Source of the DNA: Blattabacterium cuenoti
GTDB lineage: Bacteria; Bacteroidota; Bacteroidia; Flavobacteriales; Blattabacteriaceae
Direction of reading: 5' to 3'
DNA length: 64,000 nt
NCBI RefSeq assembly: GCF_014252015.1
Contig: NZ_CP059206.1
Coordinates: forward strand, 558,001 to 622,000
Shown: piece after piece, positions 30,544 through 39,946 of the stretch
Layout: each line of letters opens with the position of its first letter
Numbering within the stretch: position 1 is the stretch's first letter
Program-made: the position numbers and the translations under genes
Notes under the pieces: generated by a model
What the model saw: the letters and a program-made list of their open reading frames with translations, nothing else
Databases searched by the model: none
What the model was told of the DNA's origin: nothing

Positions 30544-31412
30544 ATTTTAATTATAAGAAAAAAACTTTTGCAGGAATTCCTAAAAAGTATGCAACAATTG
30601 ATAAATCTCTAACGGTACTTATTCCAGTTCCATATGATTATACTCAAACATGGAAAAAAGGCTCTAAACAAGGACCTAAAGCTTTTTTAGACGCATCAGA
30701 ACACATGGAATTATATGATATTGAAACTAATTCAGAAGTCTATAAAAAAGGAATTTTTCTTGTTCCCTCTTTTGTAAATTCTTCAATTCCTATAAAAAAA
30801 ATGATTGATAAAGTATATCATATTACAAAAAAGTTTCTTTTTAAAGAAAAATTCATAACACTTATAGGAGGAGATCATTCTATATCAATAGGTAGTATTA
30901 GAGCTTTCGGAGAAAAATACGCTAATTTAAGTATTCTTCATATGGACGCACATACAGATTTGCGTCCTACATATAAAGGAAGTCCTTACAATCATGCATG
31001 TTCTATGTATGAAGCATCTCAAAAACATCCCTTAATACAAATAGGAATTCGTAGCATGGATATAATAGAAAAAAAATATATTCAAAAAGAAAACATATTT
31101 TATATGCATGAAATTTATAAAAATGATTTATGGATGCAAGATGCTATTCATAAATTATCTACTAATGTATTTATTAGTATAGATATAGATGTTTTTGATC
31201 CTGGTATAGCTCCTTCGACAGGAACTCCAGAACCAGGAGGTTTATCCTGGTATTCAAGTTTAAAATTTTTGAAAAAAGTTTTTAAAAAAAAAAATGTAAT
31301 AGGATTTGATATTGTTGAACTTTTACCTAATAAAAAGGAATCTTCTACAGATTTTTTAGCAGTAAAACTTTATTATAAATTATTATCATATAAATATATG
31401 AATATAAATTAA
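30540..31412 (+). CDS. speB: Agmatinase, TTG start overlapping speA
   Basis: Hydrolyses agmatine to putrescine and urea. The ureohydrolase metal motifs are all present: GGDHSIS, MDAHTDLR and SIDIDVFDPG, followed by GTPEPGG. It has 290 residues. The start is TTG at 30540, overlapping the speA stop by four bases (TTGA). Residues from the start (KTFAGIPKKYA) match the family N-terminus, and no ATG is nearby, so a coupled TTG start is convincing. The urea product could feed a urease, if one is encoded elsewhere. Confidence 0.92.
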   Translation: MNFNYKKKTFAGIPKKYATIDKSLTVLIPVPYDYTQTWKKGSKQGPKAFLDASEHMELYDIETNSEVYKKGIFLVPSFVNSSIPIKKMIDKVYHITKKFLFKEKFITLIGGDHSISIGSIRAFGEKYANLSILHMDAHTDLRPTYKGSPYNHACSMYEASQKHPLIQIGIRSMDIIEKKYIQKENIFYMHEIYKNDLWMQDAIHKLSTNVFISIDIDVFDPGIAPSTGTPEPGGLSWYSSLKFLKKVFKKKNVIGFDIVELLPNKKESSTDFLAVKLYYKLLSYKYMNIN

Positions 31413-31428
31413 TTATATAAAAATTAAT

Positions 31429-32130
31429 ATGAATCAAAAAATTATTATAGCTATAGATGGATACTCTTCATCAGGTAAAAGCACTTTAGCAAAAGCTATT
31501 TCAAAAAAATTAAAATATAAGTATATAGATAGTGGAGCTATATATAGAAGTGTAGCTTTATTTGCTATTCAAAAAAAAATTTTTGATAGTGATTTATGGA
31601 ATATACGAAATTTTATTCCTCTTTTAAAAGAGATAAACTTAAAATTTAAATGGAACAAAAAACATAATCGAACAGACATTTTTTTAAATGAAGAAAATAT
31701 TCAATATAAAATAAGATCAGAACAAGTAACGAATAAAGTTAGTTTAATAGCTCAAATTCCGGAAATTAGAGAAAAATTAACTCTTATGCAAAGAAATATA
31801 GGAAAAAATAAAGGAATTGTTATAGATGGAAGGGACATAGGATCTCATGTATTTCCTAAATCAGAATTAAAAATATTTATCAAAGGATCTATAGAAATAC
31901 GTTCTTACAGAAGATATAAAGATCTAAAAAAAAGAGGGGAAAAAATTTCTTACGAAGAAGTAAAAAATAATCTCATTCATCGAGACATGATGGATATTTC
32001 ACGAAATATTTATCCCCTCAAAAAATCTATAGATTCTATAGAAATAGATAACACATTTTTAAGTATAGAAAAACAATTAAATTTTATTTATCAATTGATA
32101 AATAAAAAAAATAATCATATTATTATATGA
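31429..32130 (+). CDS. cmk: Cytidylate kinase
   Basis: Phosphorylates CMP and dCMP. P-loop GYSSSGKST at about 10-18, DSGAIYRSVALF, and the DGRDIGSHVFP segment are all typical. It has 233 residues. The gene overlaps fabG by 4 bases (ATGA), and cmk, fabG and menD form a tight plus-strand run. Confidence 0.94.
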   Translation: MNQKIIIAIDGYSSSGKSTLAKAISKKLKYKYIDSGAIYRSVALFAIQKKIFDSDLWNIRNFIPLLKEINLKFKWNKKHNRTDIFLNEENIQYKIRSEQVTNKVSLIAQIPEIREKLTLMQRNIGKNKGIVIDGRDIGSHVFPKSELKIFIKGSIEIRSYRRYKDLKKRGEKISYEEVKNNLIHRDMMDISRNIYPLKKSIDSIEIDNTFLSIEKQLNFIYQLINKKNNHIII

Positions 32131-32861
32131 AACTATTAAATGGAAAAATAGCTGTAGTTACAGGAGGATCAGGTGATATCGGTCAATCTATAGTAAAAAC
32201 TTTTGTACAGCATGGAGCTAATGTTATTTTTACATTTTTTTCCTCAAAAAAGGAAGCAACAAAATTGGAATTTGAATTTAAAAATTTAGTAGAAGCATAT
32301 AAAATAGATCTTTCAGATTTTTATTCATCAGAGAATTTAGTGCGAGAAGTTATAAAAAAATATAATCGTATAGATATATTAGTGAATAACGCAGGTATTA
32401 TAAAAGATAATTTTTTACTTAAAATATCTAAAAAAGATTGGGATGATGTTATAAAAACTAATTTATATTCTATATTTAATTTAACTAAACATACTATTCC
32501 TCCTATGATGAAACAAAAAAAAGGAAGTATTATTAATATGAGTTCTATTGTAGGATTAACAGGAAACATTGGACAGTCCAATTACGCAGCATCTAAAGCA
32601 GGAATTATAGGATTTACAAAATCAATAGCAAGGGAATTAGGAAAAAAAAATATCCGTTGTAATGCTATAGCTCCTGGATATATCGTAACAAAAATGAATT
32701 CTCATTTTAAATCTCAAATAAAAGAAAATTGGATAAGAAATATTCCATTAAAAAGACCAGGAACGCCTCAAGATATAGCTAATTCCACTTTATTTCTCGC
32801 TTCAGATTTATCAAACTATATTACTGGTACTGTATTAAATGTAAATGGAGGATTAATTTAA
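32127..32861 (+). CDS. fabG: 3-Oxoacyl-[acyl-carrier-protein] reductase
   Basis: NADPH-dependent ketoreduction in fatty acid elongation. A short-chain dehydrogenase of 244 residues: GGSGDIGQS nucleotide-binding motif at about 13-21, NNAGI at about 86-90, catalytic Ser in MSSIVG, and the YAASKAG active-site motif. The C-terminal YITGTVLNVNGGL closes the family signature. It works with acpP and fabF found elsewhere in the window. Confidence 0.94.
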   Translation: MKLLNGKIAVVTGGSGDIGQSIVKTFVQHGANVIFTFFSSKKEATKLEFEFKNLVEAYKIDLSDFYSSENLVREVIKKYNRIDILVNNAGIIKDNFLLKISKKDWDDVIKTNLYSIFNLTKHTIPPMMKQKKGSIINMSSIVGLTGNIGQSNYAASKAGIIGFTKSIARELGKKNIRCNAIAPGYIVTKMNSHFKSQIKENWIRNIPLKRPGTPQDIANSTLFLASDLSNYITGTVLNVNGGLI

Positions 32862-32868
32862 ATTATAA

Positions 32869-34557
32869 ATGTATTCAAATAAAAAAATTGTACAAAGTTT
32901 GGGGGAGATTTTAAAAGCAAAATCTATATTTAACATAATCATATCTCCAGGATCTAGGAATGCACCAATTATTATACATTTTACTCAATATAAAAACTTT
33001 AAAACTTACAGTATTGTAGATGAACGATGTGCTGGTTTTTTTGCTTTAGGAATAGCTCAACAAATAAGAAAACCTGTAGTGATTAGTTGCACTTCTGGAT
33101 CTGCTGTTGTAAATTATTATCCCGCAATTACGGAAGCTTTTTTTCAAAATATTCCACTTATTTTAGTAACGGCAGATAGACCCAAAAAAATTATAGATGT
33201 ATTTGAAGGACAATCAATTAAACAGGAAAATATTTTTCAAAAACATGTAGAAGTTTCTGTTCAATTGACAGAAGATGATTCTGAATTAGGAATATGGTAT
33301 AACGATCGATTAATCAATGAATCTATTAACAAGTGTATTTTAAAAAATAAACCTATACATATTAATATTCCATTTTCAGAACCACTTTATAATACCATAG
33401 ATCATTTACAAGTAAAGCCAAAAATTATAAAAACTGTACCTGTCAAAAATTATATTGAAACATGTAATTATAAAAAAGAACAGGATATATGGAAAAAATA
33501 TGAAAAAAAAATGATTTTGTTAGGATTATATTATCCGGAAAAAAATATGGAAAAAGTTTTAAGAAAATTAAGCTTGGATCCTTCTATCGTAATTTTTACA
33601 GAAACTACATCTCATGTATATGGACAATTTTTTTTCTCAAATATAGATGTTCTTATTTTTAATATGAACCCTAAAAAATGGATAAGTTTTAAACCTCATA
33701 TTTTATTGACTGTTGGAACAAATATTATATCCAAAAAAATAAAATTTCTTTTAAGAAAATATCCTCCAATATATCATTGGCATATAGGAACAAATTACGA
33801 AAATTATCCGGATACTTATTATAAGTTAACGACTTATTGGCCAATTGATCCAGAATCGTTTTTTGAAATTTTTTATAATTCTAATAATATATTGATATCC
33901 ACTTCAGATTACAGAAAAAAATGGGAAAAATTGAGAAAAGAAAGAATTAAAAAACATAAATTTTTTTTAAAAAAAGAAAAAAGTTTTTCAGATTTAAAAG
34001 TTTTATTTTTTGTATTCAAAAGCATACCCAATAATACTATCCTACAATTAGGAAATAGTATGATTGTAAGATATTATCAACTTTTTTATGAAAAAAAATA
34101 TTCTATTAAATCATATTGTAACCGCGGAACTTCAGGAATAGATGGATGTGTTTCAACTGCTATAGGTTCTGCTATAACTATAAAAAAAACTGTAACATTA
34201 ATTGTTGGAGATATAAGTTTTTTTTATGACAGTAATGCATTGTGGAACAATTATATTCCAAAAAACTTTCGTATTATACTGATTAATAATGGAGGAGGAA
34301 ATATTTTTAGATTTATTTCAGAAAAAAAGCTTCCTGAAAAAATATTCAATTTTTTTGAAACAAAGCATATTTTTAATGCAGAAAAGATATGCGAAATGTA
34401 TAATTGGAAATACGAAAGAGTATACGATCAATATACTTTAAAAAAAAGTTTATCATTTTTTTGGAAAAGATCAAAAAAACCTTGTTTGCTAGAAATAGAT
34501 ACCAAAAAATATAATAACGCTAAAATTTTAAGAAAATATTTATCTTATCTATCCTAA
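32869..34557 (+). CDS. menD: 2-Succinyl-5-enolpyruvyl-6-hydroxy-3-cyclohexene-1-carboxylate synthase
   Basis: Thiamine-diphosphate enzyme of menaquinone synthesis, adding succinic semialdehyde to isochorismate. The N-terminal ISPGSRNAPI, the cofactor-activating Glu region near VDERCAGFFALG, and the C-terminal cofactor-binding VGDISFFYDSNAL with NNGGGNIF are in place. Length 562 residues, normal. It follows fabG by 7 bases. Its stop overlaps the convergent SanA-like gene by 4 bases. Confidence 0.92.
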   Translation: MYSNKKIVQSLGEILKAKSIFNIIISPGSRNAPIIIHFTQYKNFKTYSIVDERCAGFFALGIAQQIRKPVVISCTSGSAVVNYYPAITEAFFQNIPLILVTADRPKKIIDVFEGQSIKQENIFQKHVEVSVQLTEDDSELGIWYNDRLINESINKCILKNKPIHINIPFSEPLYNTIDHLQVKPKIIKTVPVKNYIETCNYKKEQDIWKKYEKKMILLGLYYPEKNMEKVLRKLSLDPSIVIFTETTSHVYGQFFFSNIDVLIFNMNPKKWISFKPHILLTVGTNIISKKIKFLLRKYPPIYHWHIGTNYENYPDTYYKLTTYWPIDPESFFEIFYNSNNILISTSDYRKKWEKLRKERIKKHKFFLKKEKSFSDLKVLFFVFKSIPNNTILQLGNSMIVRYYQLFYEKKYSIKSYCNRGTSGIDGCVSTAIGSAITIKKTVTLIVGDISFFYDSNALWNNYIPKNFRIILINNGGGNIFRFISEKKLPEKIFNFFETKHIFNAEKICEMYNWKYERVYDQYTLKKSLSFFWKRSKKPCLLEIDTKKYNNAKILRKYLSYLS

Positions 34558-35135
34558 TTTGTTTGTATAGAATATAAAACAATATTCCATAAAGCTTTAA
34601 TTCTTGCAAAAATTTCGCGAATTTGTATCTTACTATCAAAAGTAATGTTTTTAGCATTAAAGCCTATTACATCTAAACCCAAACAATTTCCAATAAAAAT
34701 AGCTCTTTCATTATGAAATTTTTGAGATATAATTGTAAATTTTTTTTGTTTAAAAATTTGATGAACCCTAACAATAGAATGTAAAGTACTAATTCCATAA
34801 AAATCTTCATATATAAAATTAGAAGGGATCCCTTTTTTAATCAATTCCTTTTTCATCATTTTTGGTTCATTATAATTTTTTTCTCTATTATCTCCACTCA
34901 CAATGATATAACGTATTTTTTTATGACGAAAAAGAGAACAAGCTGCATCTATTCTATACTTAAAATAAGCGTTAATTCCTCCTCCATGCAAATATTTAGA
35001 AGTACCTAAAACTACGCCAAATGTATTATATGGAATATAGTCAGCAGAATCATAACTTTTTCTTATTGACCAGAAACTTATTCCAATATAACAGAATATA
35101 ATAAATGAAATTATGATGAAAAATATATGTTTTAT
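34554..35135 (-). CDS. SanA/YdcF-like (DUF218) membrane-anchored protein, start codon unclear
   Basis: Resembles SanA, an envelope-associated protein linked to barrier function. The open frame runs from a stop at 35142-35144 to 34554. Read from the ATA at 35135 it gives a hydrophobic anchor (HIFFIIISFIIFCYIGISFW), then FGVVLGTSKYLHGGGINAYFKYRIDAA, IIVSGDN, and SQKFHNERAIFIG. These are the conserved DUF218 motifs. No ATG or GTG occurs in frame upstream of this core. The first TTG (34991) lies after the conserved VVLGT segment and would destroy the domain. A GTG at 35148 is in another frame. The start may be ATA or ATT, or the gene may be decaying. It lies directly downstream of secA. Confidence 0.65.
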   Translation of the reverse strand: MKHIFFIIISFIIFCYIGISFWSIRKSYDSADYIPYNTFGVVLGTSKYLHGGGINAYFKYRIDAACSLFRHKKIRYIIVSGDNREKNYNEPKMMKKELIKKGIPSNFIYEDFYGISTLHSIVRVHQIFKQKKFTIISQKFHNERAIFIGNCLGLDVIGFNAKNITFDSKIQIREIFARIKALWNIVLYSIQTN

Positions 35136-35151
35136 TTTTAATTAACACAAT

Positions 35152-38100
35152 CTAAAAAGATTCATCTTCTATGACCCATTCTCCTTTTTCTAAAAAAAAT
35201 TCTATATGTTTGAATTTAATATTTTTAGTTTCTCCTGTAATTAAATGACGAATATTAATTCTATTGTTTCTTCCTAATTTTTTCTTATCTTTTCCTTTCA
35301 TAAAAAGATTCGTTCTAAAATTATTTTTTTCTTTTGGAAAGCATAAAATATCTCCTGTTATGATGACGGATTTGAGTAAAAAAGAAACAGTTTTTTTATT
35401 GATATCATAAACTTTTTCTTGAAACAAATTAAAAGCATTTTGCTTATAAACAATAAGAGGATCTTTTTGTTCAAAAACAGCATTTTGTACTGAATAACGT
35501 AAACTATCCATCTCACGTAAATGTTCTTTCCATTTTTCATCCATAAAACACAATATAGTCTTTTTTTCAAACATGGATAATAAAGATTTTCCTTTTGTTT
35601 TATACAATTCTTTCAAATCTAATATAGACACTATATTTTGATATCCATCAGTTAAAGCAACTCGTATTTGATACAATTCATGATTTTTTTTATCTAATAT
35701 GTTAGATATAATGGGTTTTATGTCGTAATCAATCATTTTTTTCTTCTTTTTATCATAAAAATTCATAATCATATCATGAAATTTGTTAACACAATCACAT
35801 TCTTTATAATAAAAAAATTCATTTTCTTGCATAGGAAATTTAATACCAAAAATTTGAAAAAATTCATATTCCAAATTTTTAAAATCATTGATAGATTTAT
35901 TTACAGTAATCATTACATCTAATAAAATATAGATCATATTAGAAATATCTAAACTTAATTCGTTTCCACACAATGCATTTCTTCGTTTTTTGTAAATAAA
36001 TTCTCTTTGTTGATTAATAACATCATCATAATCTAATAAGCGTTTTCGTATACTAAAATTATTATCCTCTATTTTTTTTTGTGCTTTTTCAATAGACTTT
36101 GTCAATAAAGGATGTTGTATTATATCTCCTTCTTTATGCCCAAATCTATCCATTAATTTAGAAAGTCTTTCAGAATCAATAAATAAACGAATTAAATTAT
36201 CTTCTAGAGATACATAAAACTGAGAACTTCCCGGATCTCCTTGACGTCCTGCCCTTCCTCTTAATTGATTATCTACTCTCCTAGAATCGTGTCTTTCAGT
36301 TCCTAATACTGCTAATCCTCTATTTTTAATGACTTCTTTTGATAGTTTTATATCTGTTCCACGACCTGCCATATTAGTTGCTATAGTAACAGATCCAGGT
36401 AATCCTGCTTTTGCTATGATTTCTGCTTCTTTTTCATGTAATTTAGCATTTAAAACATTATGTGGTATTTTTTTAAATTTCAATGCTCTACTTAGAAATT
36501 CTGAAATTTCAACAGAAGTTGTTCCAACAAGAACGGGACGTTTTTCATTTTTAGATAAAAAAATAATTTTTTCTATAATAGCATTATATTTTTCTCGTTT
36601 TGTTTTAAAAACAAGATCTTGCAAATCTTTTCTTTGTATTTTTTTATGTGTAGGGATTACTACCACATCTAATTTATAGATATGCCAAAATTCTCCAGAT
36701 TCTGTTTCTGCCGTTCCTGTCATTCCAGATATTTTTCTATACATTCTAAAGTAATTTTGTAAAGTTATTGTAGCAAAAGTTTGACTGGAAGATTCTATTT
36801 GAACATTTTCTTTCGCTTCTATAGCTTGATGTAAGCCATCAGAATAACGTCTCCCTTCCATGATTCGACCAGTTTGTTCATCTACTATTTTAACTTTCCC
36901 TACTAGAACTACATAATCTACATCTATCTCAAATAAAGTAAAAGCTTTAAGTAATTGATTTATAGTGTGAATTCTTTGTGATTTTATAGAAAAATTTTTC
37001 AAAAGTTTTTCCTTTTCCTTTCTTTCTTTTTCTTTAGATAAATTATTTTTCTCTAATTCAGTTAGTTCTAGATTGACATCTGGTAAAACAAAAAAACCTA
37101 TATCTTCCACATTTTTTGATAAAAATTCAATTCCCTTATCTGTTAATTCTACAGTATTATTTTTTTCATCAATAACAAAATAAAGATCTTTATCCACTTT
37201 ATACATTTCTCTCCCATAATCTTGTAAATACTGACTTTCAGTTTTTTGTAAAATTAAACGAATATTGTCTTCACTTAAAAATTTTATTAGAGATTTTTTT
37301 TTAGGTAATCCACGATAGGATTGAAATAATTTTAATCCCCCCAATTTTTTATCTCCATTCTTTATTAAATTCTTTGCTTCTTGTAAAAAATTATTAACGA
37401 TTATATTTTGCTTGTTTACTAAAGTTTTTACTTTTCCTTTAAATAATTCAAATTCTTCTTTATTATCTTTTTTTAAATCAACAGGTCCCGATATAATTAA
37501 AGGAGTCCGTGCTTCATCTATTAATACAGAATCTATTTCATCTATAATAGCATAATTCAATTCTCTTTGAACCAACTCTTCTTTGGAACAAGCCATATTA
37601 TCACGTAAGTAATCAAAACCAAATTCATTATTAGTTCCATAAGTAATATCTGCTTGATAAGCTTTCTTACGTTTTTTTACATCAGAAGATGAATAATTAT
37701 CAATACAATCCACTTTTAATCCATGAAATTCCATTAAAGGGGCCATCCAACCTGTATCTCTTCTAGATAAATAATTATTCACTGTAACAATATGTACACC
37801 TCTTCCAGATAAAGCGTTTAAATAAGCAGATAAAGTGGCTACAAAAGTTTTTCCTTCCCCTGTAGCCATTTCAGCTATTTTTCCTTGATGTAAGACCACT
37901 CCTCCCATAAGTTGAACATCATAATGAACCATATCCCAAATTATATTTTTTCCATATGCATCCCATTCATTTTTCCAAATCGCTTGATTTCCGTTTAAGT
38001 GTACATAAGGCTTTATCTTTGATAATTCTTCATCAAAAAAAGTAGAAGTTACTATAAGTTCTTTTTTTTCTTTTAAACGTTTGGCTGTTTCTTTAATTAT

Positions 38101-38445
38101 AGCAAAAGCTCTAGGTAAAATATCTATTAATACTTTTTGTTCTATTTTATAACATTCTTTTTGAACATTTTCTACATTTGAATATATTTTTTCTAAAACG
38201 CTAATAGAATAAAATTTTTCTTGTATTCTTTTCAATAATTTTTTTTCCTCTTCATGAAATTTTTTTGTAGACTTTTTTATAATATTTTTTAAATACTGAG
38301 TTTGATTTCTTAATTCATCGTCAGATAATAAAAGTATTTTTTCCTCTTCTTTTTTGATTTGAATCAAATATTTTCTAACCTCTTTAAGGTCTCTATCATT
38401 TTTATTTACTAATAATTTATTTAAAATGTTTTTTATAAAACTCAT
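35152..38445 (-). CDS. secA: Preprotein translocase ATPase SecA
   Basis: Motor ATPase that pushes unfolded proteins through SecYEG. At 1097 residues it is the long Bacteroidota form. Walker A is in MATGEGKTF (about 192-200), the first DEAD-type segment in IDEIDSVLIDEARTPL, and helicase motifs IATNMAGRGTDI and GTERHDSRRVDNQLRGRAGRQGD in the second half. An extra Lys/Glu-rich insertion lies around 440-480. The C-terminus has no Cys-rich zinc motif (CxCxGSGKKYKxCH type), so the SecB-binding tail is missing. The SanA-like gene starts just downstream. Confidence 0.96.
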   Translation of the reverse strand: MSFIKNILNKLLVNKNDRDLKEVRKYLIQIKKEEEKILLLSDDELRNQTQYLKNIIKKSTKKFHEEEKKLLKRIQEKFYSISVLEKIYSNVENVQKECYKIEQKVLIDILPRAFAIIKETAKRLKEKKELIVTSTFFDEELSKIKPYVHLNGNQAIWKNEWDAYGKNIIWDMVHYDVQLMGGVVLHQGKIAEMATGEGKTFVATLSAYLNALSGRGVHIVTVNNYLSRRDTGWMAPLMEFHGLKVDCIDNYSSSDVKKRKKAYQADITYGTNNEFGFDYLRDNMACSKEELVQRELNYAIIDEIDSVLIDEARTPLIISGPVDLKKDNKEEFELFKGKVKTLVNKQNIIVNNFLQEAKNLIKNGDKKLGGLKLFQSYRGLPKKKSLIKFLSEDNIRLILQKTESQYLQDYGREMYKVDKDLYFVIDEKNNTVELTDKGIEFLSKNVEDIGFFVLPDVNLELTELEKNNLSKEKERKEKEKLLKNFSIKSQRIHTINQLLKAFTLFEIDVDYVVLVGKVKIVDEQTGRIMEGRRYSDGLHQAIEAKENVQIESSSQTFATITLQNYFRMYRKISGMTGTAETESGEFWHIYKLDVVVIPTHKKIQRKDLQDLVFKTKREKYNAIIEKIIFLSKNEKRPVLVGTTSVEISEFLSRALKFKKIPHNVLNAKLHEKEAEIIAKAGLPGSVTIATNMAGRGTDIKLSKEVIKNRGLAVLGTERHDSRRVDNQLRGRAGRQGDPGSSQFYVSLEDNLIRLFIDSERLSKLMDRFGHKEGDIIQHPLLTKSIEKAQKKIEDNNFSIRKRLLDYDDVINQQREFIYKKRRNALCGNELSLDISNMIYILLDVMITVNKSINDFKNLEYEFFQIFGIKFPMQENEFFYYKECDCVNKFHDMIMNFYDKKKKKMIDYDIKPIISNILDKKNHELYQIRVALTDGYQNIVSILDLKELYKTKGKSLLSMFEKKTILCFMDEKWKEHLREMDSLRYSVQNAVFEQKDPLIVYKQNAFNLFQEKVYDINKKTVSFLLKSVIITGDILCFPKEKNNFRTNLFMKGKDKKKLGRNNRINIRHLITGETKNIKFKHIEFFLEKGEWVIEDESF

Positions 38446-38495
38446 TAAAGTAAAAAATATATTAATCGGTCATACACAAAAAAAAAATAGATAAC

Positions 38496-38729
38496 TTAAA
38501 GCTCATATTCATCTCTATTCCAATAAAAATCTTCATCATCACGTGGATAATCTGCCCATATGTCTTCTATAGATTCAAAAACTTCTCCTTCTCCATTTTC
38601 TAATTGTTGAAGATTTTCAACGACTTCTAAAGGAGCTCCAGTACGAATAGCAAAATCAATCAATTCTTCTTTTGTTGCAGGCCAAGGAGCATCTTCTAAA
38701 TGAGAAGCTAATTCTAAAGTCCAATACAT
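38496..38729 (-). CDS. Small conserved DUF2795-type protein, function unknown
   Basis: A 77-residue acidic protein starting MYWTLELASHLEDAPWPATK, which I recognise as a strikingly conserved small Bacteroidota protein of the DUF2795 type. The middle IDFAIRTGAPLEVVENLQ looks like a compact helical bundle. The C-terminus is rich in Asp, Glu, Trp and Tyr (IWADYPRDDEDFYW). Trp and Gly codons are unusually common for this AT-rich genome, implying strong constraint. It lies 50 bases upstream of secA on the same strand. No function is known to me. Confidence 0.88.
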   Translation of the reverse strand: MYWTLELASHLEDAPWPATKEELIDFAIRTGAPLEVVENLQQLENGEGEVFESIEDIWADYPRDDEDFYWNRDEYEL

Positions 38730-38781
38730 ATATTGATATTTTTAATTATTAAAAAATCAAAAAAATGACATTTTATTTTTA

Positions 38782-38789
38782 TATATTTG
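38782..38789 (+). promoter_or_regulatory. Possible -7 promoter element for fmt
   Basis: TATATTTG matches the Bacteroidota TAnnTTTG consensus, 76 bases before the fmt ATG and downstream of the divergent DUF2795-type gene. No clear -33 TTTG partner is seen. Confidence 0.25.
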
Positions 38790-38865
38790 ATTTTCAAAAA
38801 TCAATGAACTTTTTCAATAAAAATCACAAGATAAAATTAGTGAATTTAAATTACAAATAAATTAC

Positions 38866-39840
38866 ATGAAAAAGTTTCCAAAAATTGTGTTTATAGGTTC
38901 AAATCATTTTTCTCTTTATTCTTTAAAAGAATTATATGTTAAACAATACAACATTGTAGGAATAATCACAAGTCCTGATAACCCTTTTTTTAAAAATAAA
39001 GGAGAAAAAGCATTTTCTCCTGTTAAAACATATGCATTAGAAAAAAATATTCCTTTTTTACAACCTAAAAATCTTCTGAATCATTCTTTTTTAGAAACTT
39101 TAAAAATATGGAATGCAGACATACAAATTGTTGTTTCTTTTCGAGTTCTACCTAAAGAAGTGTGGAATTTTCCTAAAATGGGATCTTTTAATTTACATGC
39201 TTCTCTTCTTCCACAATATAGAGGAGCTGCTCCTATTAATTGGGTAATTATTAATGGAGAGAATAAAACTGGATTAACCACTTTTTTCATAGAAGAAAAA
39301 ATAGATTCTGGAAAAATTCTTTTACAAAAAGAAATTAAAATAAAAAAAGGAGAAACTGCAGGGGAATTAGAGAATAAGTTAAAAAAAATTAGTGGCTATA
39401 TGGTTATTCAAACTTTAGAAAGTATTATAAAAAATAAAATAAAACCTATTTCCCAAAAAAATGTTGATTTTTCTTTATTAAAATATGCTCCAAAAATATC
39501 TACTAAAGATTGTAGAATACAATGGGAAAATCCATCTATAGAATCTATTCATAATAAAATAATAGGATTGAGTCCTTATCCTACAGCATGGACTTTGTTA
39601 TTTTTTAATAATAAAAGATTCGTTAGATTTAAAATTTTTTTCACTAAAAAAATAAGAGAAACACATACTTTTCCAATTGGTTTTATCTTCATAGTTTCAT
39701 CGTATGAATATGAAATGAGAATTTCCGTTAAAGAAGGTTTTATATCTATTGTTGAAGGGCAAGTAGAAGGAAAAAAAAGAATGGATGTAAAAAATTTGAT
39801 TAACGGATTGAAAATAAGAAAAAATCTTTTTGTTAGATAA
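38866..39840 (+). CDS. fmt: Methionyl-tRNA formyltransferase
   Basis: Formylates the initiator Met-tRNA. The N-terminal formyltransferase domain has FIGSNHFS, the folate-site and catalytic segment FNLHASLLPQYRGAAPINW (about 109-127) and TTFFIEEKIDSG. A smaller C-terminal OB-like domain follows. Length 324 residues, normal. It stands alone between divergent secA-side genes and HU. Confidence 0.94.
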   Translation: MKKFPKIVFIGSNHFSLYSLKELYVKQYNIVGIITSPDNPFFKNKGEKAFSPVKTYALEKNIPFLQPKNLLNHSFLETLKIWNADIQIVVSFRVLPKEVWNFPKMGSFNLHASLLPQYRGAAPINWVIINGENKTGLTTFFIEEKIDSGKILLQKEIKIKKGETAGELENKLKKISGYMVIQTLESIIKNKIKPISQKNVDFSLLKYAPKISTKDCRIQWENPSIESIHNKIIGLSPYPTAWTLLFFNNKRFVRFKIFFTKKIRETHTFPIGFIFIVSSYEYEMRISVKEGFISIVEGQVEGKKRMDVKNLINGLKIRKNLFVR

Positions 39841-39877
39841 AAAAATTTAGTTATTTATCCTTTATGGATATATATTA

Positions 39878-39885
39878 TATATTTG
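39878..39885 (+). promoter_or_regulatory. Possible -7 promoter element for the HU gene
   Basis: TATATTTG fits TAnnTTTG, 61 bases before the HU ATG at 39947. No good -33 TTTG is present upstream, so this is weak. Confidence 0.25.
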
Positions 39886-39946
39886 CTATTGCTGTTGTTA
39901 ATTATAAGATTATTTTATAGTTAACTAAAAACTAAATTAATTATTC

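Noticed and set aside
30540..30545. speB truncated at its N-terminus
   Set aside because: The family N-terminus is present if TTG is used; nothing is missing.
38790..38800. Short TGATTTT/AAAATCA inverted repeat near fmt as a terminator
   Set aside because: The loop would be only two bases and the stem is almost pure A-T; too weak and expected by chance.
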